Position numbers and translations under genes: made by a program. Positions 10,775 to 22,016 of a stretch of 64,000 nt of DNA are shown here, piece by piece. How positions within the stretch are numbered: the first letter of the stretch is position 1; every line of letters starts with the position of its first letter. The notes under the pieces are model-generated. The model was not told the DNA's origin. It did no database searches and was given only the letters and a program-made list of their open reading frames with translations. Source of the DNA: JBJXHB01 sp046160725 (GTDB lineage: Bacteria > Pseudomonadota > Gammaproteobacteria > Burkholderiales > Burkholderiaceae_C); NCBI GenBank assembly GCA_046160725.1, contig JBJXHB010000401.1:1-64000 (forward strand), given 5' to 3'.

Positions 10775-13216
10775 ATGGCCGCTTTGATCGCCACCAACGA
10801 AACACGTCTGCCCATCGTCGGCATGACTTGCGCATCCTGCGTGCGTCGGGTCGAGAAGGCCTTGGCGGCTGTGCCCGGGGTTGATGACGTCGCCGTCAAC
10901 CTGGCCACCGAGACGGCGAGCATCCATGGATCCGGGCCGCTGGGCGCATCGGCCCTGGTCGCCGCTGTCCGCAAGGCCGGGTACGAAGTCGGCCAACGCC
11001 AGTACCGGCTGCAGATCGAGGGCATGACCTGCGCGTCCTGCGTCGGCCGGGTCGAGAAGGCGCTGCGCAAGGTGCCCGGTGTCCTTTCGGTCTCGGTGAA
11101 CCTGGCGACCGACCAGGCGACGGTCGATGTCGTTGAGGGTACGTCGACGTCCAGCCTGGTCGCGAGCGTGGTCAAGGCAGGCTACGGTGCCCGGGCGGTG
11201 CCCACGACGGCCAACGGCAGCGGCTCAGCGGGTCTGACGTCGTTGCCCCAAGCCTGGCCGGTGTGGCTGGGCATGGCATTGACGCTGCCGCTGGCCTTGC
11301 CGATGCTGCTGCAGCCATTCGGCATTCATTGGATGCTGTCCGGCTGGGTGCAATGGGCATTGGCCACGCCGGTCCAGTTCGGGCTCGGCTGGCGCTTCTA
11401 CCGCGCCGGCTGGAAGGCCGTACGGGCTGGCGCGGGCAACATGGACCTGCTGGTGGCGCTGGGCACCAGTGCGGCCTACGGCCTGTCGGTCTGGCTGCTG
11501 GTCACGCACACAGGTGACGGCATGTTGCACTTGTACTTCGAGGGTTCGGCTGCGGTCATCACGCTGGTGCTGCTCGGCAAGTGGCTGGAGGCCCGGGCCA
11601 AGCGGCAGACCGCCGACGCGATCCGGGCGCTGAACGATCTGCGACCGACCATGGCCCGGGTCTGGGTGGCCGGGCAGGAGGTCGAGACACCGGTGGAGCA
11701 GGTGGCCGTCGATGATGTGGTGGCCATCCGGGCCGGTGAGCGGGTGCCGGTCGATGGCGTGGTGGTCGAAGGTCGCAGCCATGTCGACGAGTCGCTGATC
11801 ACCGGCGAGGGCCTGCCGGTGGCCAAGGGAGTGGGCGGCCAAGTCACAGGAGGGTCGGTCAATGGCGAAGGCCTGCTGCGTGTGCGCACCACCGCGATTG
11901 GCGCCGAAACCATGCTGGCCCGCATCATCCGCATGGTGGAGTCGGCACAGGTTGCCAAGGCGCCGATCCAGCGCACGGTGGACCGGGTGAGCGCGGTGTT
12001 CGTGCCGCTGGTGCTGGGGCTGGCCTTGGCGACGTTGGTCGGTTGGCTGCTGTACAGCGGGCAGTGGGAGACGGCGCTGATCAACGCTGTGGCGGTGCTG
12101 GTCATTGCCTGCCCCTGCGCCCTGGGTCTGGCGACGCCCACCGCCATCATGGCCGGCACCGGCGTGGCGGCCCGTCAGGGCATGCTAATCAAGGATGCCG
12201 AGGCGCTTGAGCGCGCCCATGCGGTGACGCTGGTGGCCTTCGACAAGACTGGCACCTTGACTTTGGGCCAGCCGGCGCTGACCCATCAACGGCCGGCGCC
12301 GGGTGTCGACGGGGACGACCTGCTGATTCTGGCCGCGGCCTTGCAGCAGTCCAGTGACCACCCGCTGGCCCGTGCCGTGACCGAGGCGGCCCGGATGCAG
12401 CGACTGCTGGTGCCAACCGTGCAGGACGCACAAGTCTTGCCCGGCCGCGGCGTGTCGGCGCAGGTGGATGGCCGACAACTGCTGCTCGGCAGCCACCGTC
12501 TGCTGGACGAGCAGCAGGCGCTGCCGGGCAGCAGCCTGGCGGCCGAGGCATCGACCCTGGAGGCCGAGGGACGCACGGTGTCCTGGCTGATGGAGCGAAC
12601 GGGCGACGCCACCGGTGTGCTGGGGCTGCTGGCATTTGGTGACCGCATCAAGCCGGAGGCAGCGGCGTCGGTCGCGCGGCTGCACGCCCTGGGCATCCGC
12701 ACGGTGATGCTCCCCGGTGACAACGCCGGCAGCGCGGCAGCCGTGGCCCGGGCGCTGGGCATCGATGAGGTGCATGCCGCGCTGTTGCCCGGCGACAAGG
12801 CCGCCATCGTGCAATCCTTGCGCAGCCAGGGGCAGGTGGTGGCCATGGTCGGCGATGGGCTGAACGACGCACCCAGCCTGATGGCGGCCGATGTCGGCCT
12901 GTCGATGTCCACGGGCACCGACGTGGCCATGCAGGCCGCAGGCATCACCTTGATGCGCGGTGACCTGCGCCTGGTGGCCGACGCGCTGGACGTCTCACGT
13001 CAAACCTACGCCAAGATCAAGCAGGGCTTGTTCTGGGCTTTTGCCTACAACGCACTGGCCATACCGCTGGCCGCCGCCGGCCTGCTGAGCCCCGTGGTTG
13101 CCGGCGCCGCGATGGCCTTCAGCAGCGTAAGCGTGGTCCTGAATGCCCTGCTGTTGCGGCGCTGGCGTGGCAGTGCGGCACAGCCGACACAAGTGACGGC
13201 TGTCATCGCGCACTGA
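10775..13216 (+). CDS. copA: copper-exporting P1B-type ATPase
   Basis: The 813-residue inner-membrane pump exports Cu(I) using ATP. It has two N-terminal heavy-metal-associated domains with GMTCASC motifs (C19/C22 and C86/C89), the translocation motif CPC in [11 protein letters not shown], the phosphorylation loop DKTGTLT, a TGE actuator motif and the [10 protein letters not shown] hinge. Eight membrane segments are expected and can be traced. The ATG at 10775 was chosen because it directly precedes the first metal domain; the upstream in-frame ATG at 10679 would add 32 unlikely residues and overlap the regulator. I see no clear CueR-type dyad in the short upstream gap. Confidence 0.93.
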   Translation: MAALIATNETRLPIVGMTCASCVRRVEKALAAVPGVDDVAVNLATETASIHGSGPLGASALVAAVRKAGYEVGQRQYRLQIEGMTCASCVGRVEKALRKVPGVLSVSVNLATDQATVDVVEGTSTSSLVASVVKAGYGARAVPTTANGSGSAGLTSLPQAWPVWLGMALTLPLALPMLLQPFGIHWMLSGWVQWALATPVQFGLGWRFYRAGWKAVRAGAGNMDLLVALGTSAAYGLSVWLLVTHTGDGMLHLYFEGSAAVITLVLLGKWLEARAKRQTADAIRALNDLRPTMARVWVAGQEVETPVEQVAVDDVVAIRAGERVPVDGVVVEGRSHVDESLITGEGLPVAKGVGGQVTGGSVNGEGLLRVRTTAIGAETMLARIIRMVESAQVAKAPIQRTVDRVSAVFVPLVLGLALATLVGWLLYSGQWETALINAVAVLVIACPCALGLATPTAIMAGTGVAARQGMLIKDAEALERAHAVTLVAFDKTGTLTLGQPALTHQRPAPGVDGDDLLILAAALQQSSDHPLARAVTEAARMQRLLVPTVQDAQVLPGRGVSAQVDGRQLLLGSHRLLDEQQALPGSSLAAEASTLEAEGRTVSWLMERTGDATGVLGLLAFGDRIKPEAAASVARLHALGIRTVMLPGDNAGSAAAVARALGIDEVHAALLPGDKAAIVQSLRSQGQVVAMVGDGLNDAPSLMAADVGLSMSTGTDVAMQAAGITLMRGDLRLVADALDVSRQTYAKIKQGLFWAFAYNALAIPLAAAGLLSPVVAGAAMAFSSVSVVLNALLLRRWRGSAAQPTQVTAVIAH

Positions 13217-13296
13217 CACCGAACCGCTGCCCAGGCACCAAACGGGTGCGGGGACGACGTTCATGGGCGCATCAGGCTGCGCCGGGCCGTGTCAAC

Positions 13297-13524
13297 TCAT
13301 CCGTCAGTCGGCATAGACACGTTGACCGGCTTGATGGCCTGGGCCAGTTGGCCCTTGGGGCCCTGGACCAGTTCAAACTGGACTTTGCTGCCTTGCTTGA
13401 GTGTGCGAAACCCGTCCATCTCTATGGCGCTGAAATGCGCAAAGATGTCCGGGCCGCCTTCATCGGATTCAATGAAACCAAAACCCTTGGCGTCGTTGAA
13501 CCACTTCACGGTGCCTGTTGGCAT
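13297..13524 (-). CDS. cold-shock domain protein
   Basis: This 75-residue OB-fold protein binds single-stranded RNA and DNA and can act as an RNA chaperone. The RNP1 motif KGFGFIE and the RNP2-like DIFAHFSAI are present. The ATG at 13524 has a GGGAGAAACGAGA ribosome site just upstream and gives the usual CspA length; the open frame upstream of it is not CSP-like. It is convergent with copA across an 80-base gap. Which Csp paralogue this is, and whether it is cold induced, cannot be told from the sequence. Confidence 0.93.
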   Translation of the reverse strand: MPTGTVKWFNDAKGFGFIESDEGGPDIFAHFSAIEMDGFRTLKQGSKVQFELVQGPKGQLAQAIKPVNVSMPTDG

Positions 13525-13757
13525 TCTCGTTTCTCCCTGAGGCTCTGCCGCGTGGCACGACAGACAGCAGGATTCTCCCGGCGTCGTCGCAGGGCTGTCA
13601 ATGCGGGCAGACAACCGTCCGCGGCAATCGGGGTGTGGGTGGCGCTACCGCAACTGCGCCCGTAGGAGGCCGCTAATCAGCCGAGCACCGCAGCGCCATC
13701 GTGGCCAACTGACCGCCCTGACGGCATGGTGAAAAGTGCCGCTGGATAGAATGACCC

Positions 13758-14114
13758 ATGCCCGCAGATCCTCCGGCTCCGCCGCCCAAACCGCCCGTCG
13801 CGCCCAAGCGCGACGGCGGGGCTGGATCCGTGGTCACCGAGAGGCGTGCTGCCCGTACGAAACCGCCTCGGATGTACCAGGTGGTGATGCTCAACGACGA
13901 CTACACTCCGATGGAGTTCGTCGTGATGGTGTTGCAGCAGTATTTCAGGCTTGATCTCGACTCGGCCACCCTCATCATGCTGAAGATCCATCACGAGGGC
14001 CGCGCGGTGTGTGGCGTGTTCAGCAAGGACGTGGCGGCCACCAAGGTGGAATTGGTGCAGGCCGCCGCCAAGCGGGCCGGTCACCCGCTGCAGTGCATTA
14101 TGGAGGCCGCATGA
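13758..14114 (+). CDS. clpS: ClpS adaptor protein
   Basis: The 118-residue adaptor delivers N-degron substrates to ClpAP. After a Pro/Lys-rich disordered N-terminus, the core has the conserved [17 protein letters not shown] segment that forms the N-degron pocket, and the C-terminal [19 protein letters not shown] element. Its stop codon overlaps the clpA start (ATGA at 14111-14114), so the pair is translationally coupled. A TAGAAT hexamer at 13747-13752 lies unusually close to the ATG and may be a chance match. Confidence 0.96.
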   Translation: MPADPPAPPPKPPVAPKRDGGAGSVVTERRAARTKPPRMYQVVMLNDDYTPMEFVVMVLQQYFRLDLDSATLIMLKIHHEGRAVCGVFSKDVAATKVELVQAAAKRAGHPLQCIMEAA

Positions 14115-16423
14115 TTGCGCAAGAGTTGGAAGTCAGTCTGCATATGGCGTTCGTCGAGGCGCGCCAGCAGCGGCACGAGTTCATCACCGTCGAGCACCTG
14201 TTGCTGGCCTTGCTGGACAACCCTTCTGCGGCCGAGGTGCTGCGGGCCTGTGCGGCCAACATCGACGAGCTGCGCAAGAGCCTGACCGGCTTCATCAAGG
14301 AAAACACACCGACCGTCGGCGGCACCGACGAAGTGGATACCCAGCCGACGCTGGGTTTTCAGCGCGTCATCCAGCGCGCCATCATGCATGTGCAGTCCAC
14401 CGGCTCCGGCAAGAAGGAGGTCACCGGTGCCAACGTGCTGGTCGCGATCTTCGGCGAGAAGGACTCCCATGCCGTCTACTACCTTCACCAGCAGGGCGTG
14501 ACACGGTTGGATGTGGTCAATTTCATTGCGCACGGCATCAAGAAGTCCGAGCCGCCCGAGCAGCCCAAGGGCAATGAGGGCGGTGGTGGTGGTGGTGGCG
14601 AGGGCGACAAGGAAGAAGCTGGCGACGGTAAAGGCTCGCCGTTGGACCAGTTCACCCAGAACCTGAACGCCGCCGCGCGCGACGGCAAGATCGACCCGCT
14701 GATCGGCCGCGAGCTCGAGGTCGAGCGCGTCATCCAGGTGTTGTGCCGCCGCCGCAAGAACAACCCCTTGCTGGTGGGCGAGGCCGGCGTAGGCAAGACC
14801 GCCATTGCCGAGGGCCTGGCCTGGCGCATCACCGAGGGCACGGTGCCGGAGGTTCTGTCGCATTCCACGGTCTTCTCGCTGGACATGGGCGCGCTGCTGG
14901 CGGGCACCAAGTACCGGGGCGACTTCGAGCAGCGCCTGAAGGGTGTGCTGAAGGCGCTCAAGGACACGCCCAACTCGATCCTGTTCATCGACGAGATCCA
15001 CACCCTGATCGGGGCCGGCGCGGCCTCCGGCGGCACGCTCGACGCCAGCAACCTGCTGAAGCCGGCGCTGAACAGTGGCCAGATCAAGTGCATCGGCGCC
15101 ACCACGTTCAGCGAATACCGCGGCATCTTCGAAAAGGACGCGGCGCTGTCGCGGCGCTTCCAGAAGGTGGACGTGGTCGAGCCGTCGGTCGAACAGACGG
15201 TCGAGATCCTGAAGGGTCTGAAGACCCGCTTCGAGGACCACCACAACGTCAAGTACGCACTGGCCGCGCTGCAGGCGGCGGCCGAGCTGTCCGCCAAGTA
15301 CATCAATGACCGTCACCTGCCCGACAAGGCGATCGACGTCATCGATGAGGCCGGTGCCGCACAACGCATCCTGCCCAAGTCCAAGCAGAAGAAGACCATC
15401 ACCCGGGCCGAGGTCGAGGACATCGTGGCCAAGATCGCGCGCATTCCGCCTGCGTCGGTGTCGAGTGACGACCGCGGCAAGCTCAAGACTTTGGACCGCG
15501 ACCTGAAAAGCGTGGTGTTCGGCCAGGAGCCGGCGATCGATGCGCTGGCGGCCGCGATCAAGATGGCGCGGTCCGGGCTGGGCAAGCCAGACAAGCCGAT
15601 CGGCTCGTTCCTGTTCTCTGGGCCCACCGGCGTCGGCAAGACCGAGGTCGCCAAGCAGCTGGCCTACGTCATGGGCATCGAGCTGATCCGCTTCGACATG
15701 TCCGAGTACATGGAGCGCCACACCGTCAGCCGCCTGATCGGGGCGCCCCCGGGCTATGTTGGCTTCGATCAGGGCGGCCTGATGACCGAGGCCATCAGCA
15801 AGAAACCGCACTGTGTGCTGCTTCTCGACGAGATCGAGAAGGCTCACCCCGACGTCTTCAATGTGCTGTTGCAGGTGATGGACAACGGCACCCTGACCGA
15901 CAACAACGGGCGCAAGGCCGACTTCCGAAATGTGGTGATCGTGATGACCACCAATGCGGGCGCCGAGACCTTGAACAAGGCCACCATCGGCTTCACCAAC
16001 TCGCGCGAGCGTGGCGACGAGATGGCCGATATCAAGCGCCTGTTTACGCCGGAGTTCCGCAACCGGCTGGACGCCATCATCAGCTTCCGGTCGCTGGACC
16101 AGGACATCATCCTACGGGTGGTCGACAAGTTCCTGCTCCAGCTGGAAAGCCAGCTGTCCGAGAAGAAGGTCGACGTGGCCTTCACAGACGCGCTGCGCAA
16201 GCACCTGGCTGAGAAGGGCTTTGATCCCCTGATGGGAGCGCGCCCGATGCAGCGGCTGATTCAGGACACGATCCGTCGTGCGCTGGCGGACGAACTGTTG
16301 TTCGGGCGCCTGGTCGACGGTGGACGCCTGACGGTGGACATCGACGACAAGGGCGAGGTGCAGCTGGACATCCAGCCGCCGAAGAAGAGCGACAAGCCCC
16401 GGGCCGAGACCACATCGGTCTGA
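14111..16423 (+). CDS. clpA: ATP-dependent Clp protease ATP-binding subunit ClpA
   Basis: The 770-residue AAA+ unfoldase forms hexamers that feed ClpP. It has an N-terminal double Clp repeat domain (about 1-145), a first AAA module with GEAGVGKT and a second with GPTGVGKT, each followed by Walker B and sensor motifs, and a C-terminal D2-small domain. A Gly-run linker (seven glycines near residues 157-163, coded by repeated GGT/GGC) joins the N-domain to D1. The ClpP-contact IGL-type loop lies in the region RILPKSK…/AP of the D2 module and was not pinned down. It is coupled to clpS by an ATGA overlap. Confidence 0.97.
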   Translation: MIAQELEVSLHMAFVEARQQRHEFITVEHLLLALLDNPSAAEVLRACAANIDELRKSLTGFIKENTPTVGGTDEVDTQPTLGFQRVIQRAIMHVQSTGSGKKEVTGANVLVAIFGEKDSHAVYYLHQQGVTRLDVVNFIAHGIKKSEPPEQPKGNEGGGGGGGEGDKEEAGDGKGSPLDQFTQNLNAAARDGKIDPLIGRELEVERVIQVLCRRRKNNPLLVGEAGVGKTAIAEGLAWRITEGTVPEVLSHSTVFSLDMGALLAGTKYRGDFEQRLKGVLKALKDTPNSILFIDEIHTLIGAGAASGGTLDASNLLKPALNSGQIKCIGATTFSEYRGIFEKDAALSRRFQKVDVVEPSVEQTVEILKGLKTRFEDHHNVKYALAALQAAAELSAKYINDRHLPDKAIDVIDEAGAAQRILPKSKQKKTITRAEVEDIVAKIARIPPASVSSDDRGKLKTLDRDLKSVVFGQEPAIDALAAAIKMARSGLGKPDKPIGSFLFSGPTGVGKTEVAKQLAYVMGIELIRFDMSEYMERHTVSRLIGAPPGYVGFDQGGLMTEAISKKPHCVLLLDEIEKAHPDVFNVLLQVMDNGTLTDNNGRKADFRNVVIVMTTNAGAETLNKATIGFTNSRERGDEMADIKRLFTPEFRNRLDAIISFRSLDQDIILRVVDKFLLQLESQLSEKKVDVAFTDALRKHLAEKGFDPLMGARPMQRLIQDTIRRALADELLFGRLVDGGRLTVDIDDKGEVQLDIQPPKKSDKPRAETTSV

Positions 16424-16447
16424 CGCCGACGCAGCCGCCGCCGCCGC

Positions 16448-17212
16448 TCAGCGGTAGGCGGCGGGGTCCTGTCGGAAGTAGCCCGAGAAAAGCGCGTAGA
16501 GCGCGGGATGCTCGTCGCGAACCGGCAACGGCATGACGAAGAAGGCCTCGCTGGCAACAGCGAAGAACTCCTCCGGCGCCTCGGCGCCGTAGGGGTCGAG
16601 CAGCGTGTCGTCACCACGGTCGACGGCCGCACGGAAGGCCTCGTACTCGGTCTCCATGATGCTCATCCAGGCCCGCGCATGCGCGGCATCCGGCATCTGC
16701 GGCATGCCGCCGCCCTGGTCCAGGACATGGGTGAACTCGTGGATCACCACGTTGTAGCCCCAGTCGGCGGCGTCACCGGCGGCATCGACATCCGGCCAGG
16801 ACAGCACGAGCGGCCCGCCCTCCATGGCCTCACCGGCCAGCACCTCGTCATAGCGGTGGACGACGCCGTCCTCATCCGTGACCTCGCGCGGTGCCACCAC
16901 CTCGTCGGGATGGATCACGATGCCCACGAACCGGTCATAGGCCTGCAGACCGAGCGCCAGAATCGGCAGGCAGGCCTGTACGGCAACAGACACGGCCATG
17001 GCATCGGTGACGACCAGGCCGCCGGCGCCGGTGAACTCCTTGCGGTCCAGGAACAGGCTGCTGAGGCGGCGCAACTCGGCACGCTGGTCGTCCGGACGGC
17101 AGGCGACGAAGGGCAGGGCGGCGAGCGTTTCGTGCCAAAGCGCATCCGGAACTGCCCTGCGCTGTAGCGCGCGTTGGTCGCGCCAATCCCGCCACAGGCG
17201 TGTCAGCGGCAA
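16448..17212 (-). CDS. mtfA: MtfA-type zinc-dependent peptidase (M90 family)
   Basis: The 254-residue protein has the metallopeptidase motif HEFTH at residues 158-162 and the family segments RLSSLFLDRKEF and PEEFFAVASEAFF, the latter giving the third zinc ligand region. E. coli MtfA binds the repressor Mlc and has aminopeptidase activity; whether the target is conserved here is unknown. It is the last gene of a minus-strand group after lpxH (14-base gap), and its end faces clpA at 24 bases. Confidence 0.88.
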   Translation of the reverse strand: MPLTRLWRDWRDQRALQRRAVPDALWHETLAALPFVACRPDDQRAELRRLSSLFLDRKEFTGAGGLVVTDAMAVSVAVQACLPILALGLQAYDRFVGIVIHPDEVVAPREVTDEDGVVHRYDEVLAGEAMEGGPLVLSWPDVDAAGDAADWGYNVVIHEFTHVLDQGGGMPQMPDAAHARAWMSIMETEYEAFRAAVDRGDDTLLDPYGAEAPEEFFAVASEAFFVMPLPVRDEHPALYALFSGYFRQDPAAYR

Positions 17213-17226
17213 GGCGGGCCCCGTGG

Positions 17227-18000
17227 TCAGGCCGCCTGGGCCTGCACCCAGGTCAGCGCATGGCCGTCGCTGCGCAACAACTGACCGCGCCCTGGGCCAT
17301 GGTCGAAGTCCCAGTCGCCCAACGTCCAGCGCAGCAGGCCGTTTCCGATGGCGGTCTTGCCCGGGCGATGGGTGTGGCCGTGCACAAGCTGCGTCTGGTC
17401 AACGTCCGCAAGCCACTGCGCGGCGGCATCGTTGTCGACATCGGCCCAGGCGGCGGGTGAGCCCCGATGGTGGGCCTGGCTCGCATCGCGCATGGCCCTG
17501 GCCATCGACCGCCGCTCGCCCAATGGATGCGCCAGAAAGCGGCTCTGCCACTCGGCAGTCCGTACCTCGGCGCGGAACGCCAGGTAGGTCGTGTCCGCCA
17601 GGCACAGCGCATCGCCGTGGCTGAGCAAGGCCTGCACCGTGCCATGGGTCCAGACCATAGGGTCGGGCAGCAAGCCCACGCCGGTATCGTGCAGCCAGTC
17701 CTGGCCGATCAGGAAGTCGCGGTTACCGGGCATGAAGGCCAGACGCTTGTGTCGCGCGGCCTCGCGCAACATGGCGGTGGCCTCGGCCTCGAAGCCCTCC
17801 TGGCGCGCATCGTCGCCGACCCAGACCTCGAACAGATCGCCGAGGATCAAAACCGCGTCCGCGGGTGTCTGCGTCAGGTGCTGACGCAGGGCGTCGAAGG
17901 TGCGCGGCATGCCGGCCTCCAGGTGGACGTCCGACAGCAGGTCGACCACCCGGCAGTCGGCCGGAAACGAGAACCCGGGCGCCGCTGCGCGGGCTGGCAC
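17227..18000 (-). CDS. lpxH: UDP-2,3-diacylglucosamine diphosphatase LpxH
   Basis: The 257-residue peripheral membrane enzyme hydrolyses UDP-2,3-diacylglucosamine to lipid X and UMP in lipid A synthesis. The calcineurin-like metal motifs are all visible: SDVHL (D24, H26), GDLFE (D55), GNRDF (N93), SHGD (H128) and GHTH near residue 210. The start is a GTG two bases after the ppiB stop, which supports operon coupling. An N-terminal extension of about 15 residues precedes the core. Confidence 0.94.
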   Translation of the reverse strand: MPARAAAPGFSFPADCRVVDLLSDVHLEAGMPRTFDALRQHLTQTPADAVLILGDLFEVWVGDDARQEGFEAEATAMLREAARHKRLAFMPGNRDFLIGQDWLHDTGVGLLPDPMVWTHGTVQALLSHGDALCLADTTYLAFRAEVRTAEWQSRFLAHPLGERRSMARAMRDASQAHHRGSPAAWADVDNDAAAQWLADVDQTQLVHGHTHRPGKTAIGNGLLRWTLGDWDFDHGPGRGQLLRSDGHALTWVQAQAA

Positions 18001-18002
18001 CG

Positions 18003-18506
18003 TCAGGCGGCCTCGACGGCCTTCAGGATCAGCACGTCCTCCACCGGCACGTCGCCATGGCCACCCTGGCGGCCGGTGGCCACGCGAGCGATGGCATCCA
18101 CCACCTCGGTGCCGGCCGCCACGCGACCGAACACCGCATAGCCCCAGCCCTGTGGCGTCTCGGCCGTGAAGTTCAGGAAGCCGTTGTCCACCGTGTTGAT
18201 GAAGAACTGCGCCGTCGCCGAATGCGGCGCCGAGGTCCGGGCCATGGCCAGGGTGTAGCGGTCGTTGCGCAGGCCGTTGCCCGCTTCGTTGGCAATCGGT
18301 GCGCCAGTGGACTTCTGGCGCATGCCCGGCTCAAAGCCGCCGCCCTGGATCATGAACTCCTTGATGACGCGGTGGAACACGGTGCCGTCGTAGTGGCCCG
18401 CGATCACATAGTCCAGGAAGTTGCGCACCGATTCCGGCGCCTTGGCGTCGTCCAGTTCCAGGCGCATCACGCCCGCACTGGTGGTCATCTCGACATACTT
18501 GGTCAT
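18003..18506 (-). CDS. ppiB: cytoplasmic peptidyl-prolyl cis-trans isomerase (cyclophilin)
   Basis: The 167-residue cyclophilin catalyses prolyl isomerisation. The active-site segments FHRVIKEFMIQGG and the later TAQFFINTVDN are conserved. No signal peptide is present, so it is cytoplasmic. It overlaps the periplasmic paralogue upstream by four bases (ATGA, 18503-18506) and lies directly before lpxH. Confidence 0.95.
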   Translation of the reverse strand: MTKYVEMTTSAGVMRLELDDAKAPESVRNFLDYVIAGHYDGTVFHRVIKEFMIQGGGFEPGMRQKSTGAPIANEAGNGLRNDRYTLAMARTSAPHSATAQFFINTVDNGFLNFTAETPQGWGYAVFGRVAAGTEVVDAIARVATGRQGGHGDVPVEDVLILKAVEAA

Positions 18507-19087
18507 TTCTGGTTCTCCAATTGAGCCTTGTTGATCAGCACCGGCTGTACCGGTACGTTCGAGTGGCTGTTGCGGGTGGCGGTTGCCACCGTCTTGATGC
18601 GGTCCACGACGTCCATGCCCTCGATCACGCGGCCGAACACCGCATAGCCGTGGCCGTCACGCGCCAGAGCCGCGTCCAGGAAGGGGTTGTCGCGGACGTT
18701 GATGAAGAACTGGGCCGTCGCCGAGTCCGGTACCGCGGTGCGGGCCATGGCCAAGGTGCCGCGCAGGTTGGTCAGCCCGCTTCGCGCCTCCAAGGGTATT
18801 GGCGCGCGGGTGGGCCTTTCGGCCATGGTGGCATCCATGCCGCCGCCCTGGATCATGAAGTTGTCGATCACGCGATGGAAGATGGTGCCGTTGTAATGAC
18901 CGTCACGGACGTAGCGCAGGAAGTTCTCGACCGTGCGCGGGGCCTTCTCGGCATCGAGTTGCACCACGATGTCGCCCTGGCTGGTGCTCAGCCGAACGGT
19001 CTGGGCGACCGCCGCCAGTGGCAGCAGCAAACTGACCAGGATGATGAATCGGGAAAGATGCGGCATCGCGGGCATGGCAGGGCTCAC
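18503..19087 (-). CDS. ppiA: periplasmic peptidyl-prolyl cis-trans isomerase (cyclophilin)
   Basis: The 194-residue protein starts with a cleavable signal peptide (hydrophobic RFIILVSLLLPLAAVAQ, predicted cut after AVA) and continues with a full cyclophilin domain including FHRVIDNFMIQGG and TAQFFINVRDN. It is expected to fold periplasmic or outer-membrane proteins. It is coupled to ppiB by a four-base overlap, a tandem arrangement common in betaproteobacteria. Confidence 0.94.
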   Translation of the reverse strand: MSPAMPAMPHLSRFIILVSLLLPLAAVAQTVRLSTSQGDIVVQLDAEKAPRTVENFLRYVRDGHYNGTIFHRVIDNFMIQGGGMDATMAERPTRAPIPLEARSGLTNLRGTLAMARTAVPDSATAQFFINVRDNPFLDAALARDGHGYAVFGRVIEGMDVVDRIKTVATATRNSHSNVPVQPVLINKAQLENQK

Positions 19088-19106
19088 ACAGTGGAGTGGG
19101 GTTGCG

Positions 19107-19628
19107 TCAGCGGGGCAGCGCGACCAACTCGGCGGCGAGCTGCAACCGACGATTCAGCGCCGCGTCCTGAGACAGCGGCCTGGCGGCACTTTGATAGGCA
19201 CGCAAGGCAAGACGCACCAGCACATCACCCAGGTTGAGATGGGCGGTTGCATAGGCCGGGTCAGCACGCAGCGCGGCCTCCAGCAGCGCGCGGGCCTGGT
19301 CCAGCTGCCCATCGGCAGCCCTTAGGACGGCCAGGTTGTTGTATGGCTCGGGCAGCTCCGGGTGGTCCTGGACCAGGGCCTCGAAGATGTCGGTCGCCTG
19401 CCGAGATCGTCCGGACTCGGACGACAACACGCCCAGTTGAAACCGCAGGGCACTGCTGGACGGTGTGGCCAGGACGGCCAGCTCCAGGCGGGTCAGTGCG
19501 GCCGCGCGGTCTCCGCTGCGGTACTGGCGCTCGATCTCGCGCACCAGGCTTGCTTCGCCAGCCTGGGCCATGGCCATGCCGGCTGCAAGCAACCATCCAG
19601 TCATGGCAAGAAGAAGACGACTTAGCAC
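19107..19628 (-). CDS. exported TPR-repeat protein
   Basis: From a GTG at 19628 the product has 173 residues: a signal peptide (LLLAMTGWLLAAGMAMAQA) and three to four tetratricopeptide repeats, including PELPEPYNNLAVLRAADGQLD. It is probably periplasmic and acts in protein-protein contacts. The start is uncertain: the frame is open to a TTG at 19721, and no candidate has a strong ribosome site, but a GTG start places the signal peptide correctly. It is the first gene of the ppiA-ppiB-lpxH-mtfA group and diverges from cysS. Confidence 0.75.
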   Translation of the reverse strand: MLSRLLLAMTGWLLAAGMAMAQAGEASLVREIERQYRSGDRAAALTRLELAVLATPSSSALRFQLGVLSSESGRSRQATDIFEALVQDHPELPEPYNNLAVLRAADGQLDQARALLEAALRADPAYATAHLNLGDVLVRLALRAYQSAARPLSQDAALNRRLQLAAELVALPR

Positions 19629-19746
19629 GGCCGTGGTGGCTGTTGGAGGTGATTCCCAGACCTGCCGCTTCGCGTCAGGCACCCCGAGGGAGTGAGAGGA
19701 CTTGGGGCGGCCCGGCGTCAAATCAAGAGGCGCCAGGGCCCGCCGC

Positions 19747-19752
19747 TATACT
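19747..19752 (+). promoter_or_regulatory. putative -10 element of the cysS leader
   Basis: A TATACT hexamer sits 133 bases before the cysS start in the gap between the divergent TPR and cysS genes. The -35 region at 17 bases spacing is poor. If used, transcription would begin near 19759 and produce a leader of about 125 bases that includes the hairpin at 19818-19844. Confidence 0.4.
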
Positions 19753-19817
19753 CGTTTCATTGTATCGGGCGCCCTCGGTTCACCGCGCCGCAGCTCAAGA
19801 TGCAGTAAGCCCCGAGC

Positions 19818-19850
19818 GGCCGCCAAGGCAGACCTTGCGCGGCCTTTTTT
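19818..19850 (+). terminator. terminator-like hairpin in the cysS leader (possible attenuator)
   Basis: An 11-bp stem with one bulged C and a CAGA tetraloop (arms 19818-19828 and 19833-19844) is followed immediately by six T residues (19845-19850). It has full intrinsic-terminator form on the plus strand but lies only 35 bases upstream of cysS. No plus-strand gene ends here, so it would terminate a short leader or small RNA. Confidence 0.6.
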
Positions 19851-19884
19851 GCCCCCGCCAACCGTCCGCCCGCCGAGCCAGCCC

Positions 19885-21264
<1,380 letters not shown>

Positions 21265-21295
21265 CCGGGTCAGATACAGCGCCGAGCAGCGTCGC

Positions 21296-21964
21296 ATGAG
21301 CACCGCATCGGCCACCACGGCGAGCCAGGCGGTGTCGCCCGACTACTGGGAGGACGCCTGCCGCCACCTTTCCAAGCGGGACCGGGTCATGCGCAAGCTG
21401 ATTCCGCGCTTCGGCGAGGCACGCCTGGCCTGCAAGGGCGACGCCTTCACCACGCTTGCGCGGGCCATCGTCGGGCAGCAGATTTCAGTGGCCGCCGCTC
21501 AGGCGGTGTGGGACCGCACGGCGCAGGCGCTGAGCGCCCGCAACGGCAGCGCCTGGCGTCCGTCCATGGTGCTGAAGGCTCAACCGCCGGTACTGCGCGC
21601 CGCCGGGCTTTCGGCCCGCAAAGTCGAGTACCTGACCGACCTGGCCCGCCACTTCGACAGCGGCGCCTTGCATGTGCGGCAGTGGCATGCCATGGACGAC
21701 CAGGCGATCATTGATGAGCTGGTCGCGATCCGGGGTGTGGGTCGATGGACAGCCGAGATGTTCCTGATCTTTCACCTGATGCGCCCGGATGTGCTGCCGC
21801 TGGACGACATCGGGTTGCTCAAGGGCATCTCCAGTGCCTACTTCAGCGGCGAGTCGGTGTCGCGCGCCGAGGCCCGCGAGCTGGGCGACGGCTGGGCGCC
21901 GTTTCGGTCGGTGGCCACTTGGTATATTTGGCGCAGTCTCGACCCGTTGCCGGTCGACTACTGA
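21296..21964 (+). CDS. DNA-3-methyladenine glycosylase II-like repair enzyme
   Basis: This 222-residue HhH-GPD protein removes alkylated bases from DNA. The helix-hairpin-helix segment VAIRGVGRWTAEMFLIF is followed by the Gly/Pro-rich loop and catalytic aspartate in PDVLPLDDIGL. It lacks the N-terminal ada-like domain of E. coli AlkA, as is usual for the short betaproteobacterial form. The ATG at 21296 follows the cysS stop by 31 bases, so cotranscription is likely. Confidence 0.9.
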   Translation: MSTASATTASQAVSPDYWEDACRHLSKRDRVMRKLIPRFGEARLACKGDAFTTLARAIVGQQISVAAAQAVWDRTAQALSARNGSAWRPSMVLKAQPPVLRAAGLSARKVEYLTDLARHFDSGALHVRQWHAMDDQAIIDELVAIRGVGRWTAEMFLIFHLMRPDVLPLDDIGLLKGISSAYFSGESVSRAEARELGDGWAPFRSVATWYIWRSLDPLPVDY

Positions 21965-22016
21965 GAACGCTGGTCGCCCAGTGCACCGGCCCGACTGGAT
22001 CTAACCGCGAGGCCCG

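Noticed and set aside
14578..14605. GGT/GGC triplet repeat
   Set aside because: It encodes a glycine linker between the ClpA N-domain and D1; no need to treat it as a separate repeat element.
14081..15847. 588-codon minus-strand open frame opposite clpA
   Set aside because: It is a shadow of the high-GC clpA gene; its translation has no recognisable domain and lies opposite a fully conserved protein.
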